DNA of 64,000 bases. Origin: Pascua guehoae (Eukaryota > Basidiomycota > Tremellomycetes > Trichosporonales > Trichosporonaceae). The DNA lies in assembly GCA_001600415.1 (NCBI GenBank), contig BCJX01000010.1, positions 396,300-460,299 on the forward strand. The letters run 5' to 3'. The number at the start of each line of letters is the position of its first letter. The stretch's first letter is position 1. The position numbers were made by a program, and so were the translations under genes. Shown one piece after another: positions 23,601 to 36,423 of this stretch. The notes below the pieces were generated by a model. That model did no database searches. It saw only the letters and a list, made by a program, of their open reading frames with translations, and was not told the origin of the DNA.

Positions 23601-26600
23601 TCAGTCTGTTGATGCTTCCGAGAGCGGACCAGTTGTCTCCGACCTCTTGGACAAGGTGCATGTGACTCCGGTACGCCATCGGTCTCAGCTTACCTACTCA
23701 TACATGCCGCGATGGTACCTCGCGCGTCATTGCTATGCTAAGGCCGGAGCGACGTGGACCCGGTCAACTCGGTGAACCCGTGCACACAGACACACACAGG
23801 CCCAACTGAACGATGATCGTGCATCATCTGATCGCCCCGACGCCCAAAGCGTAGTATGGGGCGCAACAATGGTCAAAGCGCCGTCTCACTCTGGCCCTCA
23901 CTCTAGCCCCCGTCTCCCGCCCCTGCGCCAAAGCGATCCGGGCGCGTCGCGACGATCCTCCACATTGTATTTGTTCGAGGTCGCGCGCCAAAAATGGATC
24001 CATTCCCAAAGTGGACAAACAAGTCCTGGACGCGCGCGCGCAAACCGACGCCACGGCGAACAGTGCGGTGGTCTGGGACCTTTGGACCTTGGCGCTCGCT
24101 CTGTCTCAGCCACGACCATTTCGGCGGCGCTACCGCTGGCGCTGGCACTGGCACTGGCCCCCCCTCCGCCACCGCCGCCGCCGCGTGCGCCGCAGTTTTT
24201 CTCTTTCGGCAAACCTAACCAGTAGCGACTAGCGGTTCTCAGCCACTCATCATGCACCGCGCCACTGACGCGGCCACACTCTGCGATGCGCACGAAAAAA
24301 ACCTGTTGGAGGTCTGTGCGTGCGCGCTATGGATTCCAGTCCGAGGTGGGCGGTGGCGTTTAGTGATCAGCGATCAGTGATCAGCAGGGTCTGCACGCGT
24401 CAACCAACGAGTTAGTGGCAAACACTTGGAACAATAGCAGGGTGAGGGAAACGAGTCAACAAGTGACAAGTTGCGAAACAACGTCCGTTGCCAAAATGTC
24501 AATTGTCATGGCGTTGTGCAACTCTGACCGCCAACAAGGTTGTCCCATGCTATCCGTGTTCGATGCATTTGGGTTGCAACCGCAGCCATCGGGTTGTGAA
24601 TATAAATGGTTTCAATACCCGATAAGCGTTTCCCGACAGGCTCTACCCGCTCAATACATTTATTGTACTTGACGACGGCGACTAGTCACAAAGGTGCCAG
24701 TCACGGATGTCACTCTCGGCGTCGGACTTGCGCTTAAAGTGGGGTCAATGCTCGAGATGCCGCTTTCGGTTTGGTGTGTCTCGCCGTCGGCGACGCGGAG
24801 CGACGATTGATCATCCCGCCGTCCCAGGGGGGTGACATGGTTTTGAGTTTGTTTTTCTTTTGCTGTTCCAAGTCGCCCTGCATAGAGGGTGAGCCATTTT
24901 TAAGCTCAAGCTTTCAGAGTCTGGTATATCCTAATTGATGCGCTTTGCACGCTCTCTCTTTTTTTCTTTCGTAATGGGGAATGCGGCACAGACGCGACCA
25001 AAAAGCATTACCCTGCAGTATTTAATTATGGGCATTACGGGATATCCCGGGCTTTATTTGTGCCTGTGTTTCCGTGCCTGGCCACAGCCAGATGGTGCCT
25101 TTGTGTACCACATCTCCACGTCACGCTCGTATCTCTTGTAGAGTTTAAGCAATCAATATTAATTCTGTTGCGGGCCCGTCTGGTGCCCAAACCATCAACC
25201 GTGACAAGGTCACCTCGACTGTAATGTGCCTAAACCACCCTCGCTCGTGACGCAGCTTAAAGTTATGGTACGTTCTTGGCGTGCCTGTGCATGTTCGACT
25301 TGTGCACATCATGCACACCGGGAAGTGCTCGGCGGCCGGGTTATCGTCAATCGGTATAGTTGGGTGTGGCTGGTCCATGACGACTGTTCCCGGTCGTGCG
25401 AGCCCGTACCTCTGTGCCTCGGCGATGCTATCGATCACGGGTGTGGCTCCAGCTAGTGATCGACGTGCACAGGAACTACTTTATCCACAACGCACACACT
25501 TTCCACAATCGATTTGGATCAATCTTCTGGCCGGGGAGGATGTTCAGGCTGAGCTAGTTGCTGTTTTACGTAACACCAAAGTCTGGCTCCGATTAGCTTG
25601 CACAGCGGACAGTGGATGTATCTCTTGGTCTCTCTCCAGTCAAGATTGACGGCGCTGCACAGTAGAGCAGGAACTTGGTCAGCCAGCTGCCCAATGATGC
25701 TCTTGGCGACTCTGTCACAGAGGTTGGCCCCTCAGCTTACTGTACATGATCGCCCAAAACTTCCACCAAGTTACCACCACTCGGCCAACCATCGCCTTAA
25801 CCCCGCGCGTAACCCGACGCTCGGCACGCTCGGCCACGTCATATACAGATATGTTGCGATCGTAAGCTTGTTTGGGTATCTAACTCCCCCTCGGTCGCCG
25901 TATATCCAGCATTGTACTGTCAACGAGCACCATCGCATCTTTGGTGGGGGAGACACAGGGCTGGATGAGATGATGTGTGTGGCGCATGGCCAGCCCATTA
26001 CTCCGACTGGGGTTGGCTGCCTGGAACCCACATTCAAGTGCCGACATGCCGAGTACGGATGCCGAGTGAGCCGACAACGCCACCCCCAACAACACAGTTA
26101 AGAAAAAAGAAAAAACTGTCGGCCCTTGCACAGGCAACCTTGTCTCCTTTTTCCACCCTGCGGCCCCATCTTGCCCTGTCTTGTATCTTTTTTTTCCGAA
26201 TCATGTCTCTTCTTTCCTGTTCACCATCCCCTCGACCCTCGCTGTGCACGTCTCCCCAAGGCACCCTGCCCACTCCTGATTCCCGCCAAGCGACGGTGAC
26301 TGCTCTCAAGTGACTCTGACTGCGCCACCGTGCATGCCACTGATGCAACCAGGATCTTTCTACATCGCTCTGACCCGCTTACCTCTGACCCGACTGGCCG
26401 GTGCCCGGTGCACCGACCGCCGTGTGTCCATCGCTTACTGGTCGGTGTCCCGAACCCAAACGACGTGTCCGTCTCCGGTGCCGCGATCCGTGGCGCGCCT
26501 CCCGCGACACCGCCTCCGGGCGATACCAGCGGAAGACGCACTTGCAGACGGATACGCAGGTGCAGGTGCAGGTGCATCAGGGGGCAGTGCGCGCATGGTG

Positions 26601-27073
26601 ACGGAGTCTCCGACGTCCCCATGACCCTCCCTTCCGACGTTCCACGCCCGTCCCGACCCTCACATCTGATCTCCCATGCATGTGTGCGCCACTGCACCGC
26701 CCGCAGTGCCAAGAAGCAGCAGCAGCAGCACGTCGCATGTGCCAAAGGCGGTACAGTATGTTCTCGAGACACGGACCGAACAGGCGGCTCCCGTGTGGCT
26801 GCCAGGCTGGCTGGCCGGCGTCTGACCCCGCGCAGCCAGCGGCAACTGAAACGCGGTCAACGATAACGAAATGCGGAATGTAGCAGCGCTTCGCAGTCAC
26901 GCGCCAACTTTGAACCGGCGCCCGTAGCCTGTGGGCGGTGTCAACCGGCCGCCAGCATCCAGCAGAGTTCGCAGTGCCCGTTCTTTTCGGCCACCCACGT
27001 CCTCGTGGAACCGCCACCCATGGCAGCGGCGGGCTGCGGGACGTGTCGGTGTCGGATCTGCAGAGGCTCACTT

Positions 27074-27153
27074 GGGCTGGAATGGTCGGAACTGGGGCTG
27101 TAATGGTCGGAACTGGGGCTGTAATGGTCGGAACTGGGGCTGGAATGGTCGGA
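27074..27153. repeat. 21-bp minisatellite, four units
   Basis: Four near-identical copies of GGCTGTAATGGTCGGAACTGG, differing only at a G/T position and at the ends. Directly visible; period 21 leaves a frame open on both strands, but nothing else supports coding. Confidence 0.9.
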
Positions 27154-27410
27154 TAGCATGTGGCAGCTGCCAACCAAGGGATGTGGCATTTTGGCGCGGT
27201 TAGCACACACAACTCGCCGAGGTCACAACCCACTCTGTTCTGCTGCATCCACTCTCTACTGCCACTGACGTCTACATTCCGCTGCATGCTCCCAGGTTAC
27301 CCGTCGACCCAAGCTGCACTCTTCGCCGAAAGATGTGCCACAGAGCTACAGCAGAGTGTGCTCCCGTATCACCGGCAGCCACCACTCTGAATGGTGCCAC
27401 TGTTCAATGA

Positions 27411-27536
27411 ACCAAGCTCGGCGGGCCATCTTTGCAGTTAAACTCGGCTTCGACAAACGCGTGTGCCGTTCCATAAGCCAAGTTCGGCCAGCCAACTTTG
27501 CAGTTAAACTCGGTGTCGACAGACGCGTGTGCCACG
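27411..27536. repeat. Direct duplication of about 66 bp
   Basis: Two adjacent copies share AACCAAGCTCGGC/AGCCAAGTTCGGC, then TTTGCAGTTAAACTCGG and CGACAAACGCGTGTGCC (or CGACAGACGCGTGTGCC). They differ by roughly ten substitutions. Confidence 0.85.
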
Positions 27537-27565
27537 GCTTGTAATGACCCCACAAGTTATTCGCG

Positions 27566-27653
27566 CGACATTAATATGACACACTTCCCGGTGGCTTTTC
27601 GCAATAGACTTCCAGGTTTTGCCCGACATTAATATTACACACTACTTTCAGGT
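27566..27653. repeat. Direct repeat around CGACATTAATAT, 51 bp apart
   Basis: GCGCGACATTAATATGACACACT and GCCCGACATTAATATTACACACT each precede a short stretch ending in GGTGGC. The two copies follow the 66-bp duplication directly. Confidence 0.75.
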
Positions 27654-28186
27654 GGCCGCTCGGACAAGTGGCATGGTATAAGCTCGGGGGCGCAGATTGA
27701 TATCAACCCAGAAAGTTTGGCAACTCGATTAAGGGGGATTACAGTACGAGGTTGTCACAACTCCCCGTGTTTCTGTGATCTGTGGCTGTTACTAATCTCA
27801 ACATGGGGCTTTCTGCTACTATATTGTAAAGTTGTACCAGGACTGGGTTGCAATGTGCCACGACTTGAACCACGACCTGAACCACCGCCTCGATGTGCAC
27901 AACCTTCATCACCGACTCCTGGCATAGGGTAACATGTAACAGTCACCGGCTCAAGAATGATGGTTTCAAACCTTGGTCTGCACCGTAACTGTAACTACGG
28001 AACACTTACCGCTTAGCTGTCGCTTAGCCGTCAAACTGCACATTTGAGGTCCTGCACTTTTTCGGCCTCTTTACCAGAAGTCCACTTTGTAGAGTCGCGT
28101 CCTTCCACTCCGCACGGAGCAGCGTACCGGTTGTAGACCATCGCGACATTACACGGGGACCGACGTACTCGAACGAGCCACAGGCC

Positions 28187-28222
28187 GGGCAAAGGCGGGC
28201 AAAGGCAGGCAAAGGCGGGCAA
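28187..28222. repeat. 10-bp GGGCAAAGGC array
   Basis: Three and a half copies of GGGCAAAGGC with one A/G change. Simple tandem sequence. Confidence 0.85.
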
Positions 28223-31200
28223 TGCCAACTGCTTCCGCGGAAACAAGGTTTACAAGCTGTTACTACGGGGCGGCCCGAAAGTCTGTAGGCTCTCGATCGG
28301 GCTCTGCGTACTCCTCCTTCCACATTCTGCAGGTGCTTGGCTTCAATCAGGTGTGGGTTACGTACTCTGCTCACATCCTCTTACGGCCCCGCTCGGCCGA
28401 CTATAACACGCCTCGGGGAGGTTTTTGTTTCCCCCTTTGGACTCGACGCGTCTCGGGTGGTACATTATCTCTCATTTCTCTCTTGCGTGCCCTCGCTTTC
28501 CTCTGGCCCCATCGGCCGTCATAGCATCAACGGGGGGAACACGACGCCCGCGCCGCCTCGGATTTCATGACCGACGGCGTCGCGGTTCGTCTCGTTACGA
28601 GTGCTTCGTATTGCAACGCTTCCAGTTGGCCAGACTGTTGTGTGCTGTGCCGAGCACATGCCTCGTCACATACGCCAGACATTATTCTCCGGCCTAGGTC
28701 TGCAACTACGGCGGCATGTTTGCATGTCGGACAGAAAGAGATCCATCAAAGCCATGTTGTAAGCAGTAACGTACACGCCGGGCGTGGCGTCGAGGAGCGA
28801 GGTGATTCCAACAGACAAAGGGGGTGGGGGTCCGGGTTCCCAGTTGGGCCACATGCATGTCCTATCGGCTGTCACATGCATACCAGGACTTGGGACGTGG
28901 AAGGGATGGTGTGTGTGCGGGATGAATACAGGGTGATGCAGTCGACAATGGACACAATGGAAGAGATCAGGATTGTAAAAGTGGGGCCTGACGGATGCCG
29001 AGAACGACCACACCATCCTGGACACGAAGCAAAAGTTACCACAGACAGGCAGTGACAGATGTCGAGACCGACACTGGTGAATGATTCCAGGATTCCAGGA
29101 TTCCAAAGCGGGCATTCCTACCGCTCGCAGCGGCACCCGGCGGAAACGGACCCACTTGGCTGCTGCGTTCCGCGGCGGTTCACGTAACCATGCCAGCATT
29201 GCAGTATAGTCTAGTTAAGCATCCAGACGCAAACCTTGGAATCTCGGAACCAGACTCGCGCATGTGGGCAGGGCACGCGCACCACCCATCTGCACAGGTG
29301 ACTCGATCTCTGACGGCATCCTGGCGCACAACGACATAATAGGGGCCGCCACCGCCATCCAAATCGCGGGAGAATGGAGAGAGATCTGTCGTCGATGCAC
29401 ATTGGGAACTGCGCAGTGCCAGATCTCTTCCACAGCCGCGGGAACCAGATCCAGACTTTTTCGGGTCCCGTGATCCTGCATTCTGCATCCTGCAGCCTGC
29501 ATCCTAGGATCCTGTTATCCTGCAAGTATCCCCCGTCCCTCGTACGCGATGGTGCCACGATAACGGCACCGAAGGCGGCGCGGCATACAATACACGCGAC
29601 GGCGTCCGCGGCCGTGTCAGTCACTGCCCGTCGGCGCTCGCACCAATGGTCGGCATGTGGTCAAGTGGAGCAGGTAACAGGTCTGGTACGCTCCTTGGCA
29701 TGGGGTCGGCTCCCTTCGGAGTGTCTGGCGTGCTCGCTGAGTATCCCAAAGACATTGGTGCATCACGTCGCTGGCGTCGGGAGCAATCCGCCACCCTCGC
29801 CAAGCAACAGCGTCTGAGTAAGCAAAGTCGGACGAACCCCCAGGCATCACCGTGGCTGGTATAGCCGGGGGCCACTGTTGGTCACGAGTGCAGCATTCTC
29901 AGGTCGAGACCGACAGCACGTGAACCCATGGCACGGCAGTGGACATGTACCGAGGTAATTGCTTGGGTTCGAGGACTGTGGCACGCGACCTTGTGGAGCT
30001 GCTCTTGTCACGCTAGCGCCTTAGCACCACCAAGCAGCGGTAGCGCACCATCTGCTCGTGCTGGCATTCTGTGCACGTCGTGTTCTGAATGTCACGTTCA
30101 CAGTGCAGCACTAGTAACGCACCCCACCGTCCTAGCCATAAAGCTCCTACTAGGAGAGCTCTCCGCACGCTATCTGCCACCTCAATCGGGGCTAGTGCCG
30201 GTCCTTCTTCGGCTCCAAAGGCAGAGGACGAGAGATACAAGCTGTGGCTTGTCGAGACACATGTGTGCACACACGTGTGCACACACATACGCACTCTATC
30301 TATTCAGCAGTATCCAATGCGTGAATGGTGCACAAAGCCGTTGACGGGCCATCGGGCCGACGACGAGGCGCCACCACCCACCGCACCATCCGACATTGTT
30401 CCGAGCCATCGACATTCCAACGTCTACAGTACCGCGGCAAACACTCGATCAATACTCGTCCCTCGAGCATTCTCGTAATTCCAAGCGCCCATCCCATCTG
30501 CCACTGTCCGCCTCGCATGCCACGGTCGGCGGAGGCCCTCGCGTGCCCCCCGCGCCATGGCAACCACGCGACCACACCGTCCGCCACCCGTTCCTGCCGC
30601 ACCCTGTTTCATTCAACGCCACCACAAACTCCAGTAGGCACCTTGGACGTTTGCACCTTTTGTACAGGCCACCCCCGTGGCGTGTATCAGCCGTCCTGGT
30701 GCACATTCTCCCAATCCTCCTCGTCGTCATCATCCGCGCCCTTTGTCAGACTTGCCTCGTTTCGCACCGCACCCCCCTGGCTCCTTCGGACCCCCATGCC
30801 TCGAATTCCAACAGTCGGGTCGCAGGACAGGACACTGGACACCGGACACCCGACGAAAAATTCCAGGATACCGTACACACCAGTTCCAAACCCATCCGGC
30901 CAAGCGACCAACCACAAGGCGACGCACGAAAAGAATGGAACACTTGTCGCGGGAACATGAGACCCTCCCTGGCCCACGCTGAGCCAGGACAGGTCCGAAA
31001 CTTACCATTTGCGGGGGACGGTGGGGTGAATTGACCCGGCCTGGCGCAGGGTGGAGGCTGGCGTGGCTGGGACTGAGATCCGTTGGAGCAAGGAGTGGAG
31101 TGGGGTCGCACGGGGGCGGGGCTGCTGTGTGGCGAGCGCCGTATGTGCCGCCGGCTCTTGCTCTGCCGCGAGCGTCGGGGGCTGGGCTGCAGTATCTGCT

Positions 31201-32126
31201 GTACTGTACAGTAGGCTGGGAGGCAGCAGGTGCTCGTGTTGAGATTGGCCCTCCCTCCGGACGTCTGGCCTCGCCTCGCACACTGCCAACCCCTTCCCCC
31301 TTCCCCTTCCCCTTCCCCCGCCCGTCGCCCCTCGCCCCTCGTCTCTTCCCCTCGCCTGTCCCCTGTAACACCACACCAGGAACAGTTTGGAACAGCGCCT
31401 CACACAAGTCGACCACTCGAGATCCCACTCTGGGTACGTAACCGCCACCTGGGGCCGTCACTGGTCTCGATCGTGGTAGCTTGGCGAGCGTGCCGAGCTG
31501 GAATGGCAGGCTGCTTGGCGATGCAGCGATGCCACGCAAGACGATGCGATGCGAGGCGTCCACGACGCTGAAGCCTTGCGGCAGGCAGGCCTGGGTTACC
31601 TGCCCCAGGTTGTATCTCTCACACACGGCAACTAGGCAACTAGGCAACTAGAACTGCGCCATGTGGCTGCGCGGTTTGTGTTGGGCCCATGTCACTCACG
31701 GGGACGTGTCTCATGCTTGAATGCACGCCCCGCGGGACGTGTGGCTCATCGTTTCGGGGTGATTACCAAGCTGAGGAATGGGGGACACGAGACACGAGTT
31801 TATTGCTTATTGTAGGGGGTTGGTGAGTGCCGTGGGCTTGGAGTGGGGAGGGGTCATTGTCTGAGTTCTGTGGCAGAAGATTTTGACAATGCGTGGTAGA
31901 ATCAGGCCAAAGGGGTGGACACGGTGGGAGACAGTGTGCAGTGTGGATGCTGTTGGATCCATTTGCACCCGTGTCGTGCAGACGGCGCGCTCGATGAGGT
32001 CTTCCTCTCCCCAAAGCCAACCACTTTGACATCTGTCGCGTACTCTCTGTCAGCCCCAACTGCTCGCCGTCACAGACGACCAAACCAAACCCCCAAAAGG
32101 ACTAGTTTGCCTCGCAAAAGAAGAGA

Positions 32127-32200
32127 TACATCGTAGGAGAGTCGAACTCCTGCCGCCACTATGGCAAAGTGGCATTTTGCACAGGTCCAGGGTACAAGGG
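32127..32200 (-). pseudogene. Decayed tRNA-Gly(GCC)-like sequence
   Basis: On the minus strand the 3' two thirds look like a tRNA. Anticodon stem CCACT pairs perfectly with AGTGG around loop TTGCCAT (anticodon GCC). A 4-nt variable region follows, then T arm AGGAG-TTCGACT-CTCCT. The D region (TGGACCTGTGCAAAAT) resembles the tRNA-Gly A box with a deletion. The acceptor ends ACGATGT and TTGTACC do not pair. A T4 run lies about 8 bases downstream. I read it as a tRNA-Gly relic rather than a working tRNA. Confidence 0.42.
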
Positions 32201-33367
32201 AGACTAGAGGGTGCGGAGAAGATGGCGAGGAGGCACTCAGTGCCGCATCGCAAGGATATAGGACATAGAGTGCCGAACAAGGAGCTTTGGCCGTGCTGGA
32301 CACCTCCGCGCTAGCAGAGCACATGAGGTGGCATTGAGGAAGTGGCCGTATACCGAGGCGTCGAGGACACGACGCCAGTGGTCGAGGGCAGCGAGGGAGG
32401 TCTCAAGGACGATGCCACCGGCCGAGATAATGAGAGTGTGGCATGATACCGTTTCACCAACGATGTCTTCATGTCTTCTTACTCGCGAGAACGATCCGGC
32501 TCCCCGAGGGGTGTTCGAGGCGCAGGATGCTTACAAGCTCGAGCTGGGGCAGGTGGTGAGAGGAGGTGGTTGAGTCATGTGGTCCGAGGTGGGCGCTGGA
32601 CATGGCGGTTGTCTGCTCTTGCCGTGGTGCGCGAGGCTTTGTCACATTTCCGCATCCTAAACGCTTCACACGTTTCCACCACTGCCAAGACGCGGACAGC
32701 TGGGCATGTACACACATCAGCAAGGCCATGTGCTTTGTTCCGCGTTAGTTTCGAATGGCGCGCTGAAGAAGGTCTTTATGCTTCATCCAAAACGAGATCC
32801 AAGCTGGCTAGGCGTCAAGCCTGCCACGGGGCGGACTCAGCATTCTTACAGTGCCGTGACTCCCATCAAGGCCAAGCGTGCCTGCGAAATCCCGACGCCA
32901 TGGGAAGTCTTACCCATCGCGTCGGCCCCAGACCACTTGACATCGCGCTAGCCATTATCCCGCTCTTCATCCTGTCGTGGCTTACACACGCAGCCCACGT
33001 CTCTATCCTGTAGGGCTCGCGCGTGGGTCGTATTCTGTCACGCAACAACACGTAAGAGCTCAGGCACAATACAGCGCCTTCCACCTAAAGGCGACGTACG
33101 ACATCGCGCGTTCGTACCAGTCCAGCAGGTGTGGCGCGTTACAATACATTCAGTGGGTCAGGCAGCAGGTGTCCCCGCTCGTGAGTCAGTGTTTCCTGCC
33201 GTTTAATAGCTCCCCACTAGCTACTAGCAGTTCTTGGCAGTGGCGCGCCAGGCGGGTCCAGACTCCAGTCTTAGCCACTCGGTTTAGCCAGCCGCTACAC
33301 ATCACACATGCTTAGTCCCATGATGCCTATCAAGTATGGGCTCGGATGGGACGTGATGCATCTAGCT
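32201..33367. other. Gene-free stretch downstream of auxilin
   Basis: No supported gene. Short frames here lack protein-like composition. The last few hundred bases probably include the 3' UTR of the auxilin gene, which ends at 33368 on the minus strand. Confidence 0.45.
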
Positions 33368-36300
33368 CTATGCGTTGAACGCCTGCCACCTGTAAAGTCA
33401 GTGATGACACTTCGATTTCGGCCAGAACAACAGCCATCGTCACGATAGGCGTCCATGCGAGCTTACTGTGGCCCACGATGCCGTGCTTTGCCACGCTCTG
33501 TTCCAGGCGCCTCTCACCCCCCTCCCCCACACTCAGCCGTACTCACGCCTCTGACAACGCCCCAAAGACGCCGTTTGCGAGCATGCGCTGCTCGACGGTC
33601 GTGTTCCCCGGCGTGAGCTTGTCGGGGTGCAGACGCGCAATGACCTTCATGTACTTGATCTTGACCTGCTTGTCCGTGACGAGCTGGTGCATGCCGACCT
33701 TGAGGCCGCCGGCGAGAATCTCGTCCCAGAGCACCGTGTCCAGGCTCGCAATCAGCGCACGCAGGTTGGTCTCCTTGCCCTTGCGCCACGACTCGAGGCG
33801 TGCGTCGACAGAGTCCTTGAGCGCCATGCGCTCGTCGTCCTCCTTGGCCGCCTCGAGGGCTGCCTTGCGCAGCTCGCCGACTGCGGCAGACTTGGCAACG
33901 TCGACGGGGCGCGAGGGTGCGGGACGCGGCTTGGGCGTAGACCGCGCACTGGGCGCTGCGGTACCGGCGCCGGACCGTGGCAAGGTGCTGCCGCCGTTGT
34001 CACCAGAGAGCATCTGCTTGGCACGACGCGCGCCCTCGCTCGCCTGCGACTTGGTTGTACCGGCACCGGGGCCGAGAAGCGCCACGTCAAAGCCCAGTAC
34101 GCGCTCCCAGTCCTCGAGGGCGTTGCGCCACTTTTCCGCCATCTCGTACGCCTGCGCACGCTTGACCGTCGCCTTGACGAGCGCATCGCCGAGCTTGACA
34201 TCGACGTCGGCAGGCAGTGGTGCCTCTTTCGAGGGGTGGTACGACGGTCCAACAATGTCGATGGCCGCTGTGCAGTCCGCAACCGCCTCGGCGTGGTTGC
34301 CGAGCTTGAGGCGCGTTGCTGCGCGGTTGTTGTGCAGCACAACAAGGTGGATATGGCCCGCAGGGAGAGACAAGATTGCAGACGAGTATGCCACCTCGGC
34401 CTCGGCAAAGCGGCCCAGTTTGAAGTGCTCGTTGCCCTTGGCCTTGTGTGATCCGGCAGTCTGGACCTGGGTGGGTGTCGCGGGCACGAGCTCGCGTGCG
34501 GGTAGAGGCGCCGGCGCCCGAGCAGGTGCAGGCGCAGGTGAAGGTGCAGGTGCGGGAGACGCCCGGCCCCGTCCCTTCGCATGACGATGAGGCGAGACAT
34601 AGCGCTTTGGCTCTTCGGCGAACAGCAAGTCGGCCCGCTCCTTGGTCGACAGCTGGGCGCGCGGCTCTTCGCGTGGCTTTGGTGCTGGAGCAGGTGCCTT
34701 CTTGGCTGCGGGGCGAGGTGGTGTTGGGTCTTCGTCGTCTTGGAACCCGCTCGAGCGCGTACCCTCACCCGCCTCGGCGGCCTGCGCCTCCTCGGCCTCC
34801 ACCATCCAACGCGGTCGACCGTCGGTCGGTGGCTTTCGTCGGCTGGCGGCTTGCTGGGCCTCCAGAGCCTTACGCTGCTCCTCGTACACCTTGAGCGCCC
34901 GCTCCTTGCTCGTGTTCCAGAAGCTCGTCGCCTTGCTCAGCACACTGGCACCGATTTCGCTCGCCTGCGCGAGCACACGGTCAGCCTGGTCCGCATAGGC
35001 GTCCACACCACCAGCGCCACCACCGGCAGCGCCACCTGGACCACCCGGGCCACCGTTGCGGTGGTCCCGACGCTCCCGGTCCCACTCCGATGTTGGGCGA
35101 ACAGCGTCCCGAGAGGGTCCGGCACGTCGTGCGGCATGCCGTGCCCGCCGCTCCTCGCGCGCCTGCATCTCGCGAGCGACACGCTCGTCATCAGCCTCCA
35201 AGTCGTCCTCGCGCCCGCCGCCGTTCTCGCTCAGGAGCGACTCAAGCGCGGCCTGGACGTCGAGCCCTGTCGGCGTGGCCGCGAGTGCTGCACGGGCCTG
35301 GGCGGGCGAGAAGCCCATCTCCACAATCTGGCCGAGAACGTGTGGTGGAGGCGACTCGGCGCGGTTGGGGGATGAAATGTTACTGTCGCCTGTGTCTTTC
35401 TTGGGCTGTCGGTCAGTAGTCTGTAACGGCGCGTCAACGTACACTACGTGGCTTGCGCGCCGGGCGCCCAAAGCCACCGAGAAGGTCGCCTTCCTCGTCG
35501 TCGCTGAAGCCAAAGCCATCTTCGGCAGCATTGTTGACCGGCGCAGGCGTTGGTTTGCTGCTACTGCTCGCCAGCGCGTCAAAGTCCCATGGGTCAACAG
35601 GCGCCTGTGCGGCTGGGGCCGATGGGGTGGATGGCTTCATGGCCGGTGCGGGGCTGGGCGCCTTCTTTGGCTCGAGGAACTCGTTGTCCCAGAAGCTGCC
35701 TGCACTCTTGCCCGTGGCCTTTGCTGAGCTGTCGGGACGTGATGGAGGAGACGGTGTAGGGCGGAGAGAGGACGAGAGCGGCGTAGATGCCTTCTTCGCC
35801 ACGCTTGGTGTTGGCGCAAGGATGCCGAGGTCATCGGCGATGGTTGACGACGCCTTTGCGGCCTTGGGGGCCGCAGCCACCGGGGGGGCAGGAGACGAGG
35901 TCCCACTCTCGAGTCGGTCCCAGAATCCATTATCGCCCCACTGCTGCTTCTCACGCTCCTCCTTGGCCCTCTTCTCCGCCGCAAGCTGAGCTTGACGCTC
36001 GGCAATAGTGAGGTTCTTGCCATTCGCGCCCGCGGGACCGACACCGCCCAGGAGGTCGCTGAAAGCGTCGAGCGAGGTCGCAGTCGTGGACACCCCGCCA
36101 GACACGGCGGGTGACGTCGTACGAGATTGTACGCTCGAGGTGGGCTTGGACGCCGTCTGTGATCCCCCGAGTGACGCGGACAGAGATGCGGAAGAGGACG
36201 GTCGCAGCGGCGCAGAGCCCGCCGAAAGGAGCGACGACGCGCCGCCAGTGACCGTGCGTGGCGCTGGCGCGAGAGGTGCCGATGAATAGTACGACGGCCC

Positions 36301-36423
36301 TCCCGAGCCTGCTGGCTTTGAGAGGAGGTCGAATGACGATCCTGGCCGGGAGCTGGGTGCGCTGGCCGTTTTGGGCGTGCTGGACGCCGGAGAGGACCAG
36401 CTGAGGTCGAGGAGGTCGTCCAT
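33368..36423 (-). CDS. SWA2: Auxilin-like J protein (clathrin uncoating; UBA-TPR-J)
   Basis: Three minus-strand exons give 953 residues: 36423-35443, 35405-33547 and 33389-33368. Residues 1-327 carry short clathrin-binding-type motifs (DLL, FWD, 'DPWDFDAL', 'DLLGGFG') in a Ser/Pro-rich region. A UBA domain follows at about 350-388 ('VEMGFSPAQARAALAAT'), then TPR repeats at about 645-770 ('KAKGNEHFKLGRFAEAEVAYSS') and a C-terminal J domain with HPD near residue 919. This is the order of yeast Swa2/Aux1, which recruits Hsp70 to strip clathrin from coated vesicles. The last exon is only 22 nt and supplies 'WQAFNA', completing the J-domain end 'LSEAWQAFNA'; CTGAC and TTTACAG precede it. Intron 1 is best read as 37 nt (35406-35442); a 58-nt alternative with a weaker donor is possible. 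BUD31 lies upstream on the same strand. Confidence 0.9.

Larger units (their letters stand above)
19399..32126. other. Long gene-free stretch upstream of the cyclin gene
   Basis: About 12.7 kb with no frame I can support as a protein gene. The first 500 bases are the likely cyclin promoter. Beyond that there are only short, out-of-frame or low-complexity frames. It contains a CTGT tetranucleotide run (19951-19984), a poly-G run (20604-20622) next to a GA run, and several minisatellites and direct repeats between 27.0 and 28.2 kb. I saw no reverse transcriptase or transposase motif. The 305-codon minus-strand frame at 30730-31647 is Gly/Arg/Pro-rich and not convincing. Confidence 0.45.

Noticed and set aside
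30730..31647. 305-codon minus-strand frame
   Set aside because: Contains Gly/Lys/Arg runs from GGGGAAGG-type repeats and no conserved segment; neighbouring frames are equally open.
33752..34768. 338-codon frame inside auxilin
   Set aside because: It is a shadow frame on the same strand; the auxilin frame carries UBA, TPR and HPD motifs.
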